A stretch of DNA of 46,812 nucleotides, taken from NCBI GenBank assembly GCA_002448815.1, contig DKAJ01000004.1, positions 58,382-105,193 on the forward strand. Reading direction: 5' to 3'. The notes under the pieces are model-generated. The model ran no database searches and had not been told where the DNA came from. It saw only the letters and a program-made list of their open reading frames with translations. Within the stretch, counting starts at the first letter, position 1, and each line of letters opens with the position of its first letter. The DNA comes from Micavibrio sp. UBA6929 (GTDB lineage: Bacteria; Pseudomonadota; Alphaproteobacteria; Micavibrionales; Micavibrionaceae). Made by a program: the position numbers and the translations under genes. Of the stretch, positions 31,373 through 41,272 are shown piece by piece.

Positions 31373-33313
31373 TTATTTGCTGTCTATCAGGCGATTTACA
31401 GTGCCTGGATCTGCCAGTGTTGAAATATCGCCTAGGCTATCTAAATCGCCTGCGGCAATTTTGCGCAAAATGCGCCGCATAATTTTGCCAGAACGCGTTT
31501 TGGGTAGGTCAGATGCAAAATGGATGACATCGGGGGAAGCGATTGGGCCGATGATTTTTCGGACCAGTTTAACGATGTCTTTCTTTGTTTCATCACTTTC
31601 TGCAGCGCCTTCACGTAGGATGATATAGGCGTAAATACCTTGTCCTTTGATTTCGTGCGGGTATCCGACGACGGCACTTTCCGCAACATCAGCATGTTCG
31701 TTGATGGCCTCTTCAATCTCTGCCGTGCCAAAGCGGTGGCCGGATACGTTGATCACATCATCGATGCGCCCTGTAATGCGCAAATCACCGTCTGCATCGC
31801 GCTTTGCGCCGTCGCCAGTGAAATATTTGCCCGGGAATTGTGAGAAATAGGTTTCTTTAAAGCGTTTATGGTCGCCAAAGACGGTGCGCATTTGCCCCGG
31901 CCATGAGCCCGTGATGCATAGGCGTCCTTCGGTTTCGCCCTCAAGAATGTTGCCTTCGGAATCAACCAAGACGGGTTCGATGCCAAAGAACGGCTTGCAG
32001 GCTTTGCCCGGTTTCAGATCGTGACAAGCAAGCGGTGTAATCATGATGCCGCCTGTTTCAGTTTGCCACCACGTATCAACGATAGGGCAGTTTTTCTTGC
32101 CAACCACGTTATAGTACCAAAGCCATGCCTCAAGGTTAATCGGCTCGCCGACTGTGCCAAGAATGCGTAAGGATGAGCGATCTGTTTTTTCGACATATTC
32201 ATCGCCTTCCTTGAGGAGGGCGCGGATCGCCGTTGGCGCGGTGTAGAACAGGCTGACTTTATATTTATCAACGACTTGCCAGAAGCGTGAATAGTCAGGA
32301 TAGCTTGGTATGCCTTCAAAGAAGACGCTTGTGCAGCCGTTTGCCAGCGGGCCATAGACCAAATATGAATGACCAGTGATCCAGCCAACATCGGCCGTAC
32401 ACCAATAAACGTCTTTGTCTGCGTTGAGGTCAAAGATGATCTCGTGCGTGAGGGATGCATAGACCATATAACCGCCAGTGGTGTGCAAGACGCCTTTGGG
32501 TTTGCCGGTTGATCCGGATGTGTACAAGATAAAGAGCGGATCTTCGGCGCTCATCTCCTCGCACGGGCAATCGGTCGATTGTTTGTCTACGACATCACGC
32601 CACCAGACATCTGTTTTATCGTTCCATTTAACCGTTGATCCTGTGTGTTTGAACACTAAAACATGCTCAACGTCAGGGCATTTTTCCAAGGCCTCGTCAG
32701 TGTTGGCCTTTAAGGGGACTTTGCGTCCACCGCGCAGGCCTTCATCGGCTGTGATGATAACTTTTGCGCCGCAATCTTGGATGCGGTTTGCAAGTGAATC
32801 TGGTGAAAAGCCGCCGAAGACAACGGAATGCACCGCGCCAATGCGGGCGCATGCCAGCATGGCATAGCTGGCCTCAAGGACCATTGGCATATAAATAATG
32901 ACGCGGTCACCTTTTTTAACGCCCAGTTCTTTAAGAGCGTTAGCGGTTTGACTGACCTTATCTTTTAATTGCGCATAGGTGACGGTGTCATCACTGTTTG
33001 GATCATCACCTTCCCAATAGAAGGCTACTTTATCGCCTTTGGTGTCTATATGGCGGTCAATACAGTTGTAACATGCGTTCAGTACGCCGTCTTCGTACCA
33101 TTTGATATCGACGTCGCCATTGTAATCGGCATTTTTAATCTTTGTCGGGTTTTTGAACCAGTGCAGGCGCTCGGCCATGCCTTTCCAAAAGGAATCAGGA
33201 TCTGTGATCGATTTTTTGTAGAGGTCGTTATATTGATCGACGCTAACCAGTGCATGGGCGCGTGTGTTTGGTGACGGTGGGAAAACTACATTCTCTTTGT
33301 CGCTTGTTGTCAT
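31373..33313 (-). CDS. acs: Acetyl-CoA synthetase
   Basis: The 646-residue enzyme has all AMP-forming ligase motifs: ILYTSGSTGKPKGVLHTTGG (A3, ATP binding), WWQTETGG (A5), YFTGDGAKRDADGDLRITGR (A7-A8 hinge) and PKTRSGKIMRRILRKIA (A10), whose lysine is the known site of regulatory acetylation. It converts acetate, ATP and CoA to acetyl-CoA in the cytoplasm. Length equals that of typical Acs (about 650). It sits upstream of DUF485-actP on the same strand with a 214-bp gap, so a separate promoter for the transporter is likely. Confidence 0.97.
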   Translation of the reverse strand: MTTSDKENVVFPPSPNTRAHALVSVDQYNDLYKKSITDPDSFWKGMAERLHWFKNPTKIKNADYNGDVDIKWYEDGVLNACYNCIDRHIDTKGDKVAFYWEGDDPNSDDTVTYAQLKDKVSQTANALKELGVKKGDRVIIYMPMVLEASYAMLACARIGAVHSVVFGGFSPDSLANRIQDCGAKVIITADEGLRGGRKVPLKANTDEALEKCPDVEHVLVFKHTGSTVKWNDKTDVWWRDVVDKQSTDCPCEEMSAEDPLFILYTSGSTGKPKGVLHTTGGYMVYASLTHEIIFDLNADKDVYWCTADVGWITGHSYLVYGPLANGCTSVFFEGIPSYPDYSRFWQVVDKYKVSLFYTAPTAIRALLKEGDEYVEKTDRSSLRILGTVGEPINLEAWLWYYNVVGKKNCPIVDTWWQTETGGIMITPLACHDLKPGKACKPFFGIEPVLVDSEGNILEGETEGRLCITGSWPGQMRTVFGDHKRFKETYFSQFPGKYFTGDGAKRDADGDLRITGRIDDVINVSGHRFGTAEIEEAINEHADVAESAVVGYPHEIKGQGIYAYIILREGAAESDETKKDIVKLVRKIIGPIASPDVIHFASDLPKTRSGKIMRRILRKIAAGDLDSLGDISTLADPGTVNRLIDSK

Positions 33314-33597
33314 GTTATAACCTCGTTTCTTTGTGACCTGATATATTCAAATAGGGGTGCAAAGGGTCGTTCATACAGATATGAACCGAGCATTGCGTAA
33401 ACGCAGAATAGATTTGTACCCCTTATTCGATTATGGAGTGCTATTGCTAATATTATATTAATATCTTATTGATTTCCTTATGATTTTTCGCTGCGCCGCA
33501 GCAAGATTTATGTGTGCAGTGCAGCGAATCTTGCCTTTTTGGGCGCTCAGTACGGTTTTTGGTTTTGAAGCGCTTAAGAATGTTTTATGCTGCGTGC
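33314..33597. promoter_or_regulatory. Divergent control region of acs and mscS-like gene
   Basis: Between the divergent acs and channel genes lie two inverted repeats: GTTCATA-CAGA-TATGAAC (33369-33386) and TGCGT-AA-ACGCA (33394-33405). They are about 55-90 bp upstream of the acs start and may be operators of an acetate-responsive regulator. The AT-rich stretch at 33440-33475 may hold a rightward promoter. No further gene is seen. Confidence 0.4.
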
Positions 33598-34665
33598 ATG
33601 AAGAAATTTTGGATGAATCTGTTAAAACCGAAAAGTGGCCATGCAAAGTGGCTGATTTTCGCGACTTTGGTTGTTGTTTTACTGCTTGGGACCGCTGGGC
33701 ACCTTGGCGTGATTAAGCAATATTTGGATACGGACCAGTTAACGGTGCATATCGGCGATTTTAAGATGAGCGCGTATGCAATCTTGATATCGGTTTCGAC
33801 GGTTGCGGTGGTGTTTTGGAGCGCTGCGATATTGTTGGAGTTTATCGAGGCCAGAGTACGCAGTATTACATCTTTGCGGGCGACTAGCCGTACGCTGATT
33901 TTAAAGATCATTAATATTATTGTCTATGTGATCGCGTTTTTATTCTCGCTGGATATGGTGGGAATTGACCTGAAGGCTTTGACGATTTTCAGTGGGGCGC
34001 TGGGTATTGGTTTGGGTTTTGGTCTGCAAAAGATTGCCTCAAACTTTATCAGCGGTTTGATTTTGCTTTTGGAGCGCGCGATTGAGGTCGGTGATTTGGT
34101 TGAGCTTGCTGATGGGACTTTTGGTTTTATTCGTAAGGCGCGCGCGCGTTATATGCTTATTGAAACCTTTGACGGCAAAGAGATTCTTGTCCCGAATGAA
34201 GATTTTATTGTCAGCCGCGTTGTGAACTGGACATTCACCAGTACACAAGGGCGTGTCAGTTTGAATATTGGCGTGTCGTATGATGCGGATGTGGATCTTG
34301 CTCGTGAGCTGATCTTAGAGGCCGCGCGCGAGCATCCCAGGTGCATTAATAACCCAGATCCGAAATGCTTTTTGATGAATTTCGGTGATAGCTCGGTTGA
34401 TTTTACGCTGCATTTTTGGGTGGATGATATTACTTATGGCCGTCTTGAGCCTCATAGCGAGGTGATGTTTGCCATTTGGCACAAATTCAAAGAAAACGGT
34501 ATTGAGATCCCGTTCCCGCAGCGCGACTTGCATATTAAATCTATGCCAGACAATGCACTGGCTGAAGGCACTGTCACTGCGGTAGATGCGCCAAAGAAAA
34601 AGAAAGTGGCGACGAAAAAATCTAAGGCGACAGAAACGACAAAGACGAATAAGGGGGGTGAATAG
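33598..34665 (+). CDS. MscS-family mechanosensitive channel
   Basis: About 355 residues from the ATG at 33598 (MKKFWMNLLKPKSG). Three to four membrane helices are followed by the MscS pore helix and beta domain: FSGALGIGLGFGLQKIASNF, then ISGLILLLERAIEVGD and the upper beta domain (VELADGTFGFIRKARARY). The C-terminal alpha/beta domain (VSLNIGVSYDADVDLARELI) ends in a Lys/Thr-rich tail. It should release osmolytes at hypo-osmotic shock in the inner membrane. The start is uncertain because no good ribosome site is seen; the frame stays open to 33514. The zntB-like gene follows without a gap, suggesting one transcript. Confidence 0.88.
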   Translation: MKKFWMNLLKPKSGHAKWLIFATLVVVLLLGTAGHLGVIKQYLDTDQLTVHIGDFKMSAYAILISVSTVAVVFWSAAILLEFIEARVRSITSLRATSRTLILKIINIIVYVIAFLFSLDMVGIDLKALTIFSGALGIGLGFGLQKIASNFISGLILLLERAIEVGDLVELADGTFGFIRKARARYMLIETFDGKEILVPNEDFIVSRVVNWTFTSTQGRVSLNIGVSYDADVDLARELILEAAREHPRCINNPDPKCFLMNFGDSSVDFTLHFWVDDITYGRLEPHSEVMFAIWHKFKENGIEIPFPQRDLHIKSMPDNALAEGTVTAVDAPKKKKVATKKSKATETTKTNKGGE

Positions 34666-35646
34666 ATGCCTGATTCTTTTATTTTACATGCATCACTGTT
34701 TGATGGGAAAGGCGGGGCGACGCCTTTGGATGGGATGGCCATTACGCAAAAAGTGAAAGAGAAATCTTTGGCTTGGGTGCATTTGGATGCCAATCATCAG
34801 GAAAGTCGTGAATGGCTCAAGCGTGAGCTGAACTATCTGGATCCCTTGGTGGTAGAGGCGTTGGTCGCAGATGAGACGCGCCCGCGCGTGGCACAATTTC
34901 AAGGCGGCGTTTTGTTGATTTTGCGCGGTGTGAATTTAAATGAAGGCGCAGACCCCGAAGATATGGTGTCGCTGCGCGTTTGGGTTGATGATAGCCGCAT
35001 TATCAGTTTGCAGCGCCGGTCGCTGAAGGCTGTGTCAGACATACAGGCTATGCTAATGAGCGAGGCACAGAACGGCCCTAAAAATGCGGGGGAGTTTGTG
35101 GCGATGCTGGTCGTGCGGTTGCTTGAGCGGATGGAGCCTGTCTTTGCACATGTTGATGAGGCGCTGGACGTTATGGAGGAAGGGGTCATCGAAGAGCCTG
35201 ATGCCAGCAAACGGCAAGATGTATCCGATTTGCGTAAACAGGTCATTTGGTTCCGCCGTTATTTGTTGCCGCAGCGTGATGCGCTGATGTTGCTGCGCGG
35301 CAGTGACGTGTCGTGGCTGAATAATGCGCATAAGCGCCATATCCAAGAGGCACTGGATCGTGCGATCCGTTATGTCGAAGATTTAGACGCATTTCGCGAG
35401 CGCGCGCAGGTTATTAAAGATGAGCTTGAGGCTGCGCTGAACGATCGTTTGAACCATAATATGTATGTCCTGTCAGTGATTGCGGCGATTTTCTTGCCCC
35501 TAGGTTTTTTGACCGGGCTTTTGGGGATTAATGTGGGCGGCATTCCAGGGGCGGAAAATGATTGGTCGTTTTTGATTTTCTGCGGCATTTTGATTGCAGT
35601 TGTTGTGGGGCAGGTGGCTTTGTTCCGCAAGATGAAATGGTTCTAG
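34666..35646 (+). CDS. zntB: ZntB/CorA-family metal transporter
   Basis: The 326-residue protein has the soluble funnel domain (LAWVHLDANHQES, TRPRVAQFQGGVLLILRGVNLN) and two C-terminal transmembrane helices. The signature loop after the first is GINVGGIPGAEN. CorA magnesium channels have GMN here, whereas GIN is typical of ZntB zinc transporters. The direction and metal are therefore assigned by family only. The start codon follows the upstream stop directly, with AAGGGGGTG as ribosome site. It is unrelated to the island's metal genes. Confidence 0.88.
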   Translation: MPDSFILHASLFDGKGGATPLDGMAITQKVKEKSLAWVHLDANHQESREWLKRELNYLDPLVVEALVADETRPRVAQFQGGVLLILRGVNLNEGADPEDMVSLRVWVDDSRIISLQRRSLKAVSDIQAMLMSEAQNGPKNAGEFVAMLVVRLLERMEPVFAHVDEALDVMEEGVIEEPDASKRQDVSDLRKQVIWFRRYLLPQRDALMLLRGSDVSWLNNAHKRHIQEALDRAIRYVEDLDAFRERAQVIKDELEAALNDRLNHNMYVLSVIAAIFLPLGFLTGLLGINVGGIPGAENDWSFLIFCGILIAVVVGQVALFRKMKWF

Positions 35647-35658
35647 ATAGGGTTTGAT

Positions 35659-36945
35659 ATGCACCGCGTAAAGGTTTCTGATGTTGGCCAAAAAGGCGAC
35701 GGCGTTGCGCATTTGGATGATGGGCGTACGGTTTTTATTGATCGCGCTTTGCCGGGTGAGCTTCTTGATATTAAGCTGTTTAAAACCAAGGATGGGGCGC
35801 TGCGCGGCACTATCGCCGAGGTGGTCGCGCCATCACCGCAGCGCGCTCAGGCCCCATGTCCGCATTATGATACGTGCGGCGGATGTCAGATGCAGCACAT
35901 GGCGCAAGATGCGTATCGCGCGTGGAAGCATGACAAGGTTGAGAGCATCTTGTCCCAGCATATTGATGAATTTGATTTACCTGATTTTTCGCCTGATATC
36001 TCTATCCCCGCAGGAACGCGCCGCCGCGTGACATTTGCATGCGTTAAAACCAATAATAAGATTGTTATGGGCTATCACAAACGCCGATCTAAGCATATTT
36101 CGGATATTCATGAATGTTTGATTGTTGATCCTGTTTTGATGCGCGTGCGCGAGCAAATAAAGCCGTATTTGATGGAGATAGTAAAAGATAACCGCGTGAT
36201 TGATGTCTTCTTGCAGGTGCTGGATGGTGGCATTGATTGTGTGATTACGGGGCCAGTTGGCAAAGACAAAAAGGGCGTTCCTGATTTTTCGGTGCAAGAG
36301 GCATGCGGCAGGATGTTGCATGAAACGGATATCGCGCGGATAAGCTGGCGTATGCGGGAGCGCGCAGAGCCTGAATTATTGCTGGAGGCACACCCATTAT
36401 TTAAACGCGCAGGGGCGTTGCAGGTGCCTGTGCCGCCACTTGCCTTTTTGCAGCCCAGCCGTGAAGGGGAAGAGGCACTGGCACAGGCGGTGATGAACGC
36501 CGTGCCTGAGGGCGCAAAGCGCGCGGCAGATTTGTTCGCGGGGCATGGAACATTTACGGGGTATATGCGCGACAAAAAATTGCAGGTCGATGCCTTTGAA
36601 AATGATAAGCGCGCGGTGGCGGCGTTGCGCCGCGCAGGGCATGCGCAGGCCAAAGAATGGGATTTGTTTAAGTATCCTTTAGACGGAAAAGAGTTGAGTG
36701 GCTATGACGTGATTGTTTTGGATCCGCCGCGTGCCGGAGCGCGGGATCAGGCGGAGTGTATTGCGCGCTCGCAAGTGCCGTGCGTTATTTATGTGTCATG
36801 CAACCCGTCAACCTTTGCGCGTGACGCTGGGCGTTTGATTGAAGGAGGGTATGATTTGAAAACGATACAGATCGTAGACCAATTTATATGGTCGACCCAT
36901 GCCGAAGTTATTGGTGTTTTTGAAAGGCGCGTTCCAGTTGCCTGA
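35659..36945 (+). CDS. 23S rRNA m5U methyltransferase (RlmD/TrmA family)
   Basis: The 428-residue protein has a TRAM domain (~1-57) and an iron-sulphur cluster region with C67, C73 and C76 (CPHYDTCGGCQMQHM), plus a fourth candidate Cys in DIHECLIVDP. The SAM-binding fold follows with DLFAGHGTFTGYM, the VLDPPRAGA motif and the catalytic cysteine in VIYVSCNPSTFARD. It makes 5-methyluridine in rRNA or tRNA; the exact position cannot be read. It lies 12 bp after zntB, with a GATAGGG upstream, and is convergent with the arsR-type gene 3 bp away. Confidence 0.92.
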   Translation: MHRVKVSDVGQKGDGVAHLDDGRTVFIDRALPGELLDIKLFKTKDGALRGTIAEVVAPSPQRAQAPCPHYDTCGGCQMQHMAQDAYRAWKHDKVESILSQHIDEFDLPDFSPDISIPAGTRRRVTFACVKTNNKIVMGYHKRRSKHISDIHECLIVDPVLMRVREQIKPYLMEIVKDNRVIDVFLQVLDGGIDCVITGPVGKDKKGVPDFSVQEACGRMLHETDIARISWRMRERAEPELLLEAHPLFKRAGALQVPVPPLAFLQPSREGEEALAQAVMNAVPEGAKRAADLFAGHGTFTGYMRDKKLQVDAFENDKRAVAALRRAGHAQAKEWDLFKYPLDGKELSGYDVIVLDPPRAGARDQAECIARSQVPCVIYVSCNPSTFARDAGRLIEGGYDLKTIQIVDQFIWSTHAEVIGVFERRVPVA

Positions 36946-36948
36946 ATA

Positions 36949-37245
36949 TTAGGCGGCTTCTTTGTAGAGATCTTTGATTGAGCGAAGTAAAGAACGCAAT
37001 TTATCACATTTTATCGAGTAATAAATGGTCTGGGCGTCGCGGCGTGTTTTAACCAGATTGTATTCACGCAGTTTGGCCAAATGTTGTGATAAAGCAGATT
37101 GAGTAATGCCAACAGCAGGTAAAATATCACCAACGCTTTTTTCGTTTTCTTTGTCTAGAATATATAAAATCTCTAAACGCTTTTGATTAGCGAGCGCCTT
37201 TAAAAGTTGCGTGGCGCTTGTCATTGTTTCTGTCATTTTTGGCAT
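36949..37245 (-). CDS. ArsR/SmtB-family repressor
   Basis: A 98-residue winged-helix protein: LLKALANQKRLEILYILDKE, VGDILPAVGITQSALSQHLAKLRE with the recognition helix, and the wing VKTRRDAQTIYYSIK. It has a single cysteine (IKCDKL) and no CxC metal site in the third helix. An arsenic or lead sensor is thus unlikely; it may respond to redox or another ligand. It is monocistronic, with a 227-bp gap to mfd upstream. No adjacent gene is an obvious target. Confidence 0.88.
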   Translation of the reverse strand: MPKMTETMTSATQLLKALANQKRLEILYILDKENEKSVGDILPAVGITQSALSQHLAKLREYNLVKTRRDAQTIYYSIKCDKLRSLLRSIKDLYKEAA

Positions 37246-37472
37246 GATAATGTGGTTTATTCTCGTTTACAAAGGTATGCAGTTTCCAGATTAGAATTTT
37301 TATTGAGGCGAGTCTAGTGTTTTTTTGCAATTATAAATTGTTCACCGCAACAAAGTGGCTTGATTATTTCAATAGCTGGACGCTTTTGAAGGATAGTGTC
37401 TAGTTGGTGAAGTATTTTATAATGTTGTTGCTGAGCGTGGGGTTTCGCCGTTAGCATGAGGGAAAGCTTGGG

Positions 37473-40400
37473 CTAAAGCTTTGCCATTTCTTGAATAATC
37501 GACTTGATGCCTTTGACGCGTGATTTTGCGCTGTCATATTGCTTGATGAGGCTTAGTTTTTGATCGGGGCGCAGTTTGATAATGCCGCGTTTGCTGGTGA
37601 TCCAGTTCATCAGGCCTTCTACATTGGGCGGGGCGTTATTGTGGAATGCGATAACCGCGCCTTTGGGGCCTGCGTCAATTTGGCCAATGCCTGCCGCGCG
37701 GCATAGGCGTTTGATGCTGATGATCTCAAGCAAGTTGTTCACTTCATCAGGCAGATCGCCAAAACGGTCGATCATCTCGGCGGCGAAGGCATCAATTTCT
37801 TCTGCATTTTCCAGTTCACCCAAACGGCGATATAGCGACATGCGCGCGCCCAAATCCTTTACATAGGTTTCTGGGATGAGGACAGACGTGCCCAAGTTGA
37901 TCTGTGGTGACCATGTGTCGTTGGCGTTGTCATCATCGCTGTAGTCCAGTCCTTCGCGCGCGGCGGCAACGGCATCTTCCAGCATTTGTTGATATAGCTC
38001 GACCCCGACCTCTTTGATGTGGCCGGATTGTTTGTCGCCCAGCAAGTTTCCTGCGCCGCGAATATCCATATCATGGCTTGCGAGCTGAAATCCTGCGCCC
38101 AGCGTGTCGAGCGTTTCCATGATTTCGAGGCGTTTCAGCGCCGTATCGCCCAGCGGCACATTATCAGGGTAGGTGAGGTACGCATAAGCGCGCTGTTTCG
38201 AGCGTCCAATGCGTCCGCGAATTTGATAGAGCTGCGCCAGGCCAAACATATCTGCGCGGTGAATGATCATCGTGTTGGCCGTTGGTATGTCGATGCCGCT
38301 TTCGATGATATTTGTCGCCAGTAATAAGCCATACTGCCCGTCATAAAACGCGTTCATGCGGTCTTCCAGTTCGGCAGGCGGCATTTGCCCGTGCGCGGTG
38401 ACGACCTTAATTTCAGGCACAATTTCTTTGAGCGCAGTTTCAAGGATTTCCATGTCCTTGATGCGCGGGCAGACATAAAAACTTTGTCCGCCGCGGTAAT
38501 GCTCGCGCAGGAGGGCTTCGCGAATAACAACAGGGTCATATGGCAAGACAAAGGTGCGCACGGCCAAGCGGTCAACGGGCGGGGTAGCGATGAGGCTCAT
38601 TTCCTTGACGCCTGTGAGGGCCATTTGCAAAGTGCGCGGAATAGGCGTTGCAGTTAGGGTCAGGATATGGACATTTTCTTTGAGCTCTTTCAAGCGTTCT
38701 TTTTGTTTGACGCCAAAGCGCTGTTCCTCATCAATGATGACCAAACCAAGGTCGGCAAACTTAATCGTATTGCCAAACAGGGAGTGCGTGCCAATCGCAA
38801 TATTAATGTCGCCATCGGCCAGTGCCTTTTTCGCGCGGGTTAGATCTGCCGCGCCAACAAGGCGTGAGAATTGTTCGATCCGCAGGTCTGTTCCTGCAAA
38901 ACGATCCGTAAAGTTTTTATAATGCTGGCGCGCCAAAAGCGTTGTGGGTGCAATGATTGCGACCTGCGCGCCGTTCATTGCCGCGACATAGGCGGCGCGA
39001 ATAGCGACCTCGGTCTTGCCGAAGCCGACATCACCGCAAACAAGGCGGTCCATTGGATATGTTTTGCCCATATCCGCAATGGCGTTGTTAATGGCGCGCA
39101 GTTGGTCTTCGGTCTCGTTATAAGGGAAGCGCGCGGCAAATTCGTTATAGAGCCCTTCTGAAATATGCAGGGACGGTGCCTTTTTGAGTTGGCGCGCGGC
39201 GGCGATTTTAAGCAAATGATCGGCCATTGCCATCAGATCTTTTTTCGCCTTAGCCTTGCGCGCTTGCCATCCTGCACCGCCAAGCTTATCGAGTTGCACG
39301 GTGGATTCACTGTCGCCAAAGCGCGAGAGGACCTCGATATTCTCAACTGGCACGAAGAGCTTATCTCCGCCAGCATATTCAATTTTTAAACAGTCATGCA
39401 GCGTTTTGCCTGCTTTGATTGTTTCAAGTTCCAGAAAACGGCCAATGCCGTGATCGACATGAACAACGCAATCGCCAGCCTGCAGCGATGAAATTTCAGT
39501 GATGAAATCATCGGCTTTGCGGCGCTTTTTGCTGGCGCGGGCAAGACGGTCGCCGAGCAAGTCTTGTTCTGTCACGATGCGCAGATCTGGTGCGTCAAAG
39601 CCGTCTTCTAACGGTAATACGGACAGGCCGATTTGATAGGGCTGTAGCTTTTTAAACTGCGCAGCGTCATTGATGGTGGTGAGATTATCAAAGCCTGCGC
39701 CTTCCATCATGGTTTTGATGCGTTCACGCGCGCCGTGTGAATAACATGCGATTAGCGTGCGTTTACGCTCGCCCGCTAGCATATCTTTCAGCGCGGCAAA
39801 GACATTGCCATCAGGCAGTGCGCGAATGTCCGAGAAATTGCGCCCTTTGACCGCGCCGCTATCTTCGTCGTCTTCGCTTGGTGACTTGAAGGGCGATAGG
39901 GAAAGCGCATCGTGCGTAAGGGCCAGCCATTCTTTTTCTTCCAGATAAAGTTCGCTCGGCGGGAGGGGCCGGTATGTCCCGCCAGAGAGACTGACATCTT
40001 TGCTGCGGCCTTTTTTGCGGTTGGCGGCATTTTCCAGTGTTTTGCGTGCTTGATAGAAATCTTCGATATGGGTGAGGCGCTCGGTATGAGATCGGCGAAC
40101 GTGCAGGTCAAAGCTGATCTCGCGCGCGGGGATATAATCGAATAGTGTGCACATCTGATCGAAGAAGAGGGGGAGCCAATGCTCCATCCCGTTATAGCGC
40201 CGCCCTTGTGAAATATTCTCGTATAAGGGGTCGTTGCCTTGTGGCAGGCCAAAGTGATCGCGGTAACCACTGCGGAAATTTTGAATGCCTGTTTCGTCCA
40301 TGTGAAATTCGTTCACGGGCGTGAGGGCAAAATGTTTGACGGGATCAAGGCTGCGCTGTGATAGAGGATCGAAGCTGCGGATGGTTTCAACTTCGTCGCC

Positions 40401-40952
40401 GAACAGGTCGAAACGCACAGGGTTTTCGTCTTCGGGCGGGAAGATATCAATAATGCCGCCGCGAATTGAATATTCACCAGCCTCGCGCACGGTGTCTGTG
40501 CGGGTATAGCCGTTATCTGTCAGGTAGGCCTGCAGGTTTTCGACGTTGATGCGGCTGCCTTTGGTGGCGGAAAAGCCTGCATTATCAAAGAGAGATTTGG
40601 GCGATACGCGCTGCAGGGCTGCATTCACTGTGGTGATGAGGATGCGCGGGGCGCGATCGGGCGTTTGTTCCCACGCGAGGAGCTTACACAGCGTAGCGGC
40701 GCGGCGTGCGGCGATCGCGGCGCTTGGTGATACGCGGTCATAGGGCAGGCAATCCCACGCAGGAAAAATCAAAACATCGATATCGGGCGCAAAGAATTGC
40801 AACAGGCTTTCCAGCGTATGTGCGCGGTTGTCATCCAGTGCAATGTGGCAAATAACACGATCTTCGCGCATGGCAGCGCGCGCACGATCAGCCAAAATGC
40901 GTGCGTCTTGGCCAGTTGGCGCGCCGTAGATTGTGTTGATAGATTCGCTCAT
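37473..40952 (-). CDS. mfd: Transcription-repair coupling factor Mfd
   Basis: The 1159-residue protein is of typical length. It has the UvrB-homology N-terminal part (to ~350), the RNA-polymerase-interacting domain around AGDCVVHVDHGIGRFLELETI, then the superfamily 2 helicase core. Walker A reads GDVGFGKTEVAIRAA, the DEEQ box IIDEEQRFGVKQKERL, and motif VI is around QIRGRIGRSKQRAY. The TRCF C-terminal domain follows. It removes stalled RNA polymerase and recruits UvrA. It lies 21 bp after sdhE on the same strand, so the two are probably co-transcribed. Confidence 0.97.
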   Translation of the reverse strand: MSESINTIYGAPTGQDARILADRARAAMREDRVICHIALDDNRAHTLESLLQFFAPDIDVLIFPAWDCLPYDRVSPSAAIAARRAATLCKLLAWEQTPDRAPRILITTVNAALQRVSPKSLFDNAGFSATKGSRINVENLQAYLTDNGYTRTDTVREAGEYSIRGGIIDIFPPEDENPVRFDLFGDEVETIRSFDPLSQRSLDPVKHFALTPVNEFHMDETGIQNFRSGYRDHFGLPQGNDPLYENISQGRRYNGMEHWLPLFFDQMCTLFDYIPAREISFDLHVRRSHTERLTHIEDFYQARKTLENAANRKKGRSKDVSLSGGTYRPLPPSELYLEEKEWLALTHDALSLSPFKSPSEDDEDSGAVKGRNFSDIRALPDGNVFAALKDMLAGERKRTLIACYSHGARERIKTMMEGAGFDNLTTINDAAQFKKLQPYQIGLSVLPLEDGFDAPDLRIVTEQDLLGDRLARASKKRRKADDFITEISSLQAGDCVVHVDHGIGRFLELETIKAGKTLHDCLKIEYAGGDKLFVPVENIEVLSRFGDSESTVQLDKLGGAGWQARKAKAKKDLMAMADHLLKIAAARQLKKAPSLHISEGLYNEFAARFPYNETEDQLRAINNAIADMGKTYPMDRLVCGDVGFGKTEVAIRAAYVAAMNGAQVAIIAPTTLLARQHYKNFTDRFAGTDLRIEQFSRLVGAADLTRAKKALADGDINIAIGTHSLFGNTIKFADLGLVIIDEEQRFGVKQKERLKELKENVHILTLTATPIPRTLQMALTGVKEMSLIATPPVDRLAVRTFVLPYDPVVIREALLREHYRGGQSFYVCPRIKDMEILETALKEIVPEIKVVTAHGQMPPAELEDRMNAFYDGQYGLLLATNIIESGIDIPTANTMIIHRADMFGLAQLYQIRGRIGRSKQRAYAYLTYPDNVPLGDTALKRLEIMETLDTLGAGFQLASHDMDIRGAGNLLGDKQSGHIKEVGVELYQQMLEDAVAAAREGLDYSDDDNANDTWSPQINLGTSVLIPETYVKDLGARMSLYRRLGELENAEEIDAFAAEMIDRFGDLPDEVNNLLEIISIKRLCRAAGIGQIDAGPKGAVIAFHNNAPPNVEGLMNWITSKRGIIKLRPDQKLSLIKQYDSAKSRVKGIKSIIQEMAKL

Positions 40953-40973
40953 GCCTGTTTCTAGGGCTATTTA

Positions 40974-41237
40974 CTATTTAATATATGTTGCTTTGATTTT
41001 ATTTAGCATCTCAAGCGGGATGTTGGCGGGGGGCTGCTCTTTATCAATGATCCAGTTATAGAGGTTTGGATCATTTTCTTTCAGGAGCTCGTCATACGCG
41101 CCTAATTCGTCCACGGTAAAATGCGGGACATTTTCGCGGGCGAATTTGCCCATAATGATGTCCATTTCCTTGGTTCCGCGGTGGTCAGAGCGAAAGATGA
41201 GGCGTTTGCGCCAGTTTTCAATGTCTTGCTTGTTCAT
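40974..41237 (-). CDS. sdhE: SdhE (FAD assembly factor 2)
   Basis: The 87-residue protein has the diagnostic RSDHRGTKEMDIIMGKFA block (RGxxExD, residues ~17-34). It promotes covalent attachment of FAD to the succinate dehydrogenase flavoprotein subunit in the cytoplasm. It sits between mfd and the divergent recG, an arrangement common in alphaproteobacteria. The gap to recG is 35 bp, so the two promoters must be compact or overlap. Confidence 0.93.
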   Translation of the reverse strand: MNKQDIENWRKRLIFRSDHRGTKEMDIIMGKFARENVPHFTVDELGAYDELLKENDPNLYNWIIDKEQPPANIPLEMLNKIKATYIK

Positions 41238-41272
41238 GGCAGATGTTTTACACGGTTAATAGGAAGAAAACA

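Noticed and set aside
33514..33597. Longer N-terminus for the MscS-like protein
   Set aside because: The added residues (MQCSESCLFGRSVRF...) are unlike MscS starts and have no ribosome site. The ATG at 33598 gives a normal hydrophobic start.
36949..37245. ArsR-type protein as the island's metal regulator
   Set aside because: It lies 16 kb outside the island, lacks the CxC metal site and is not near the cus or czc-like operons.
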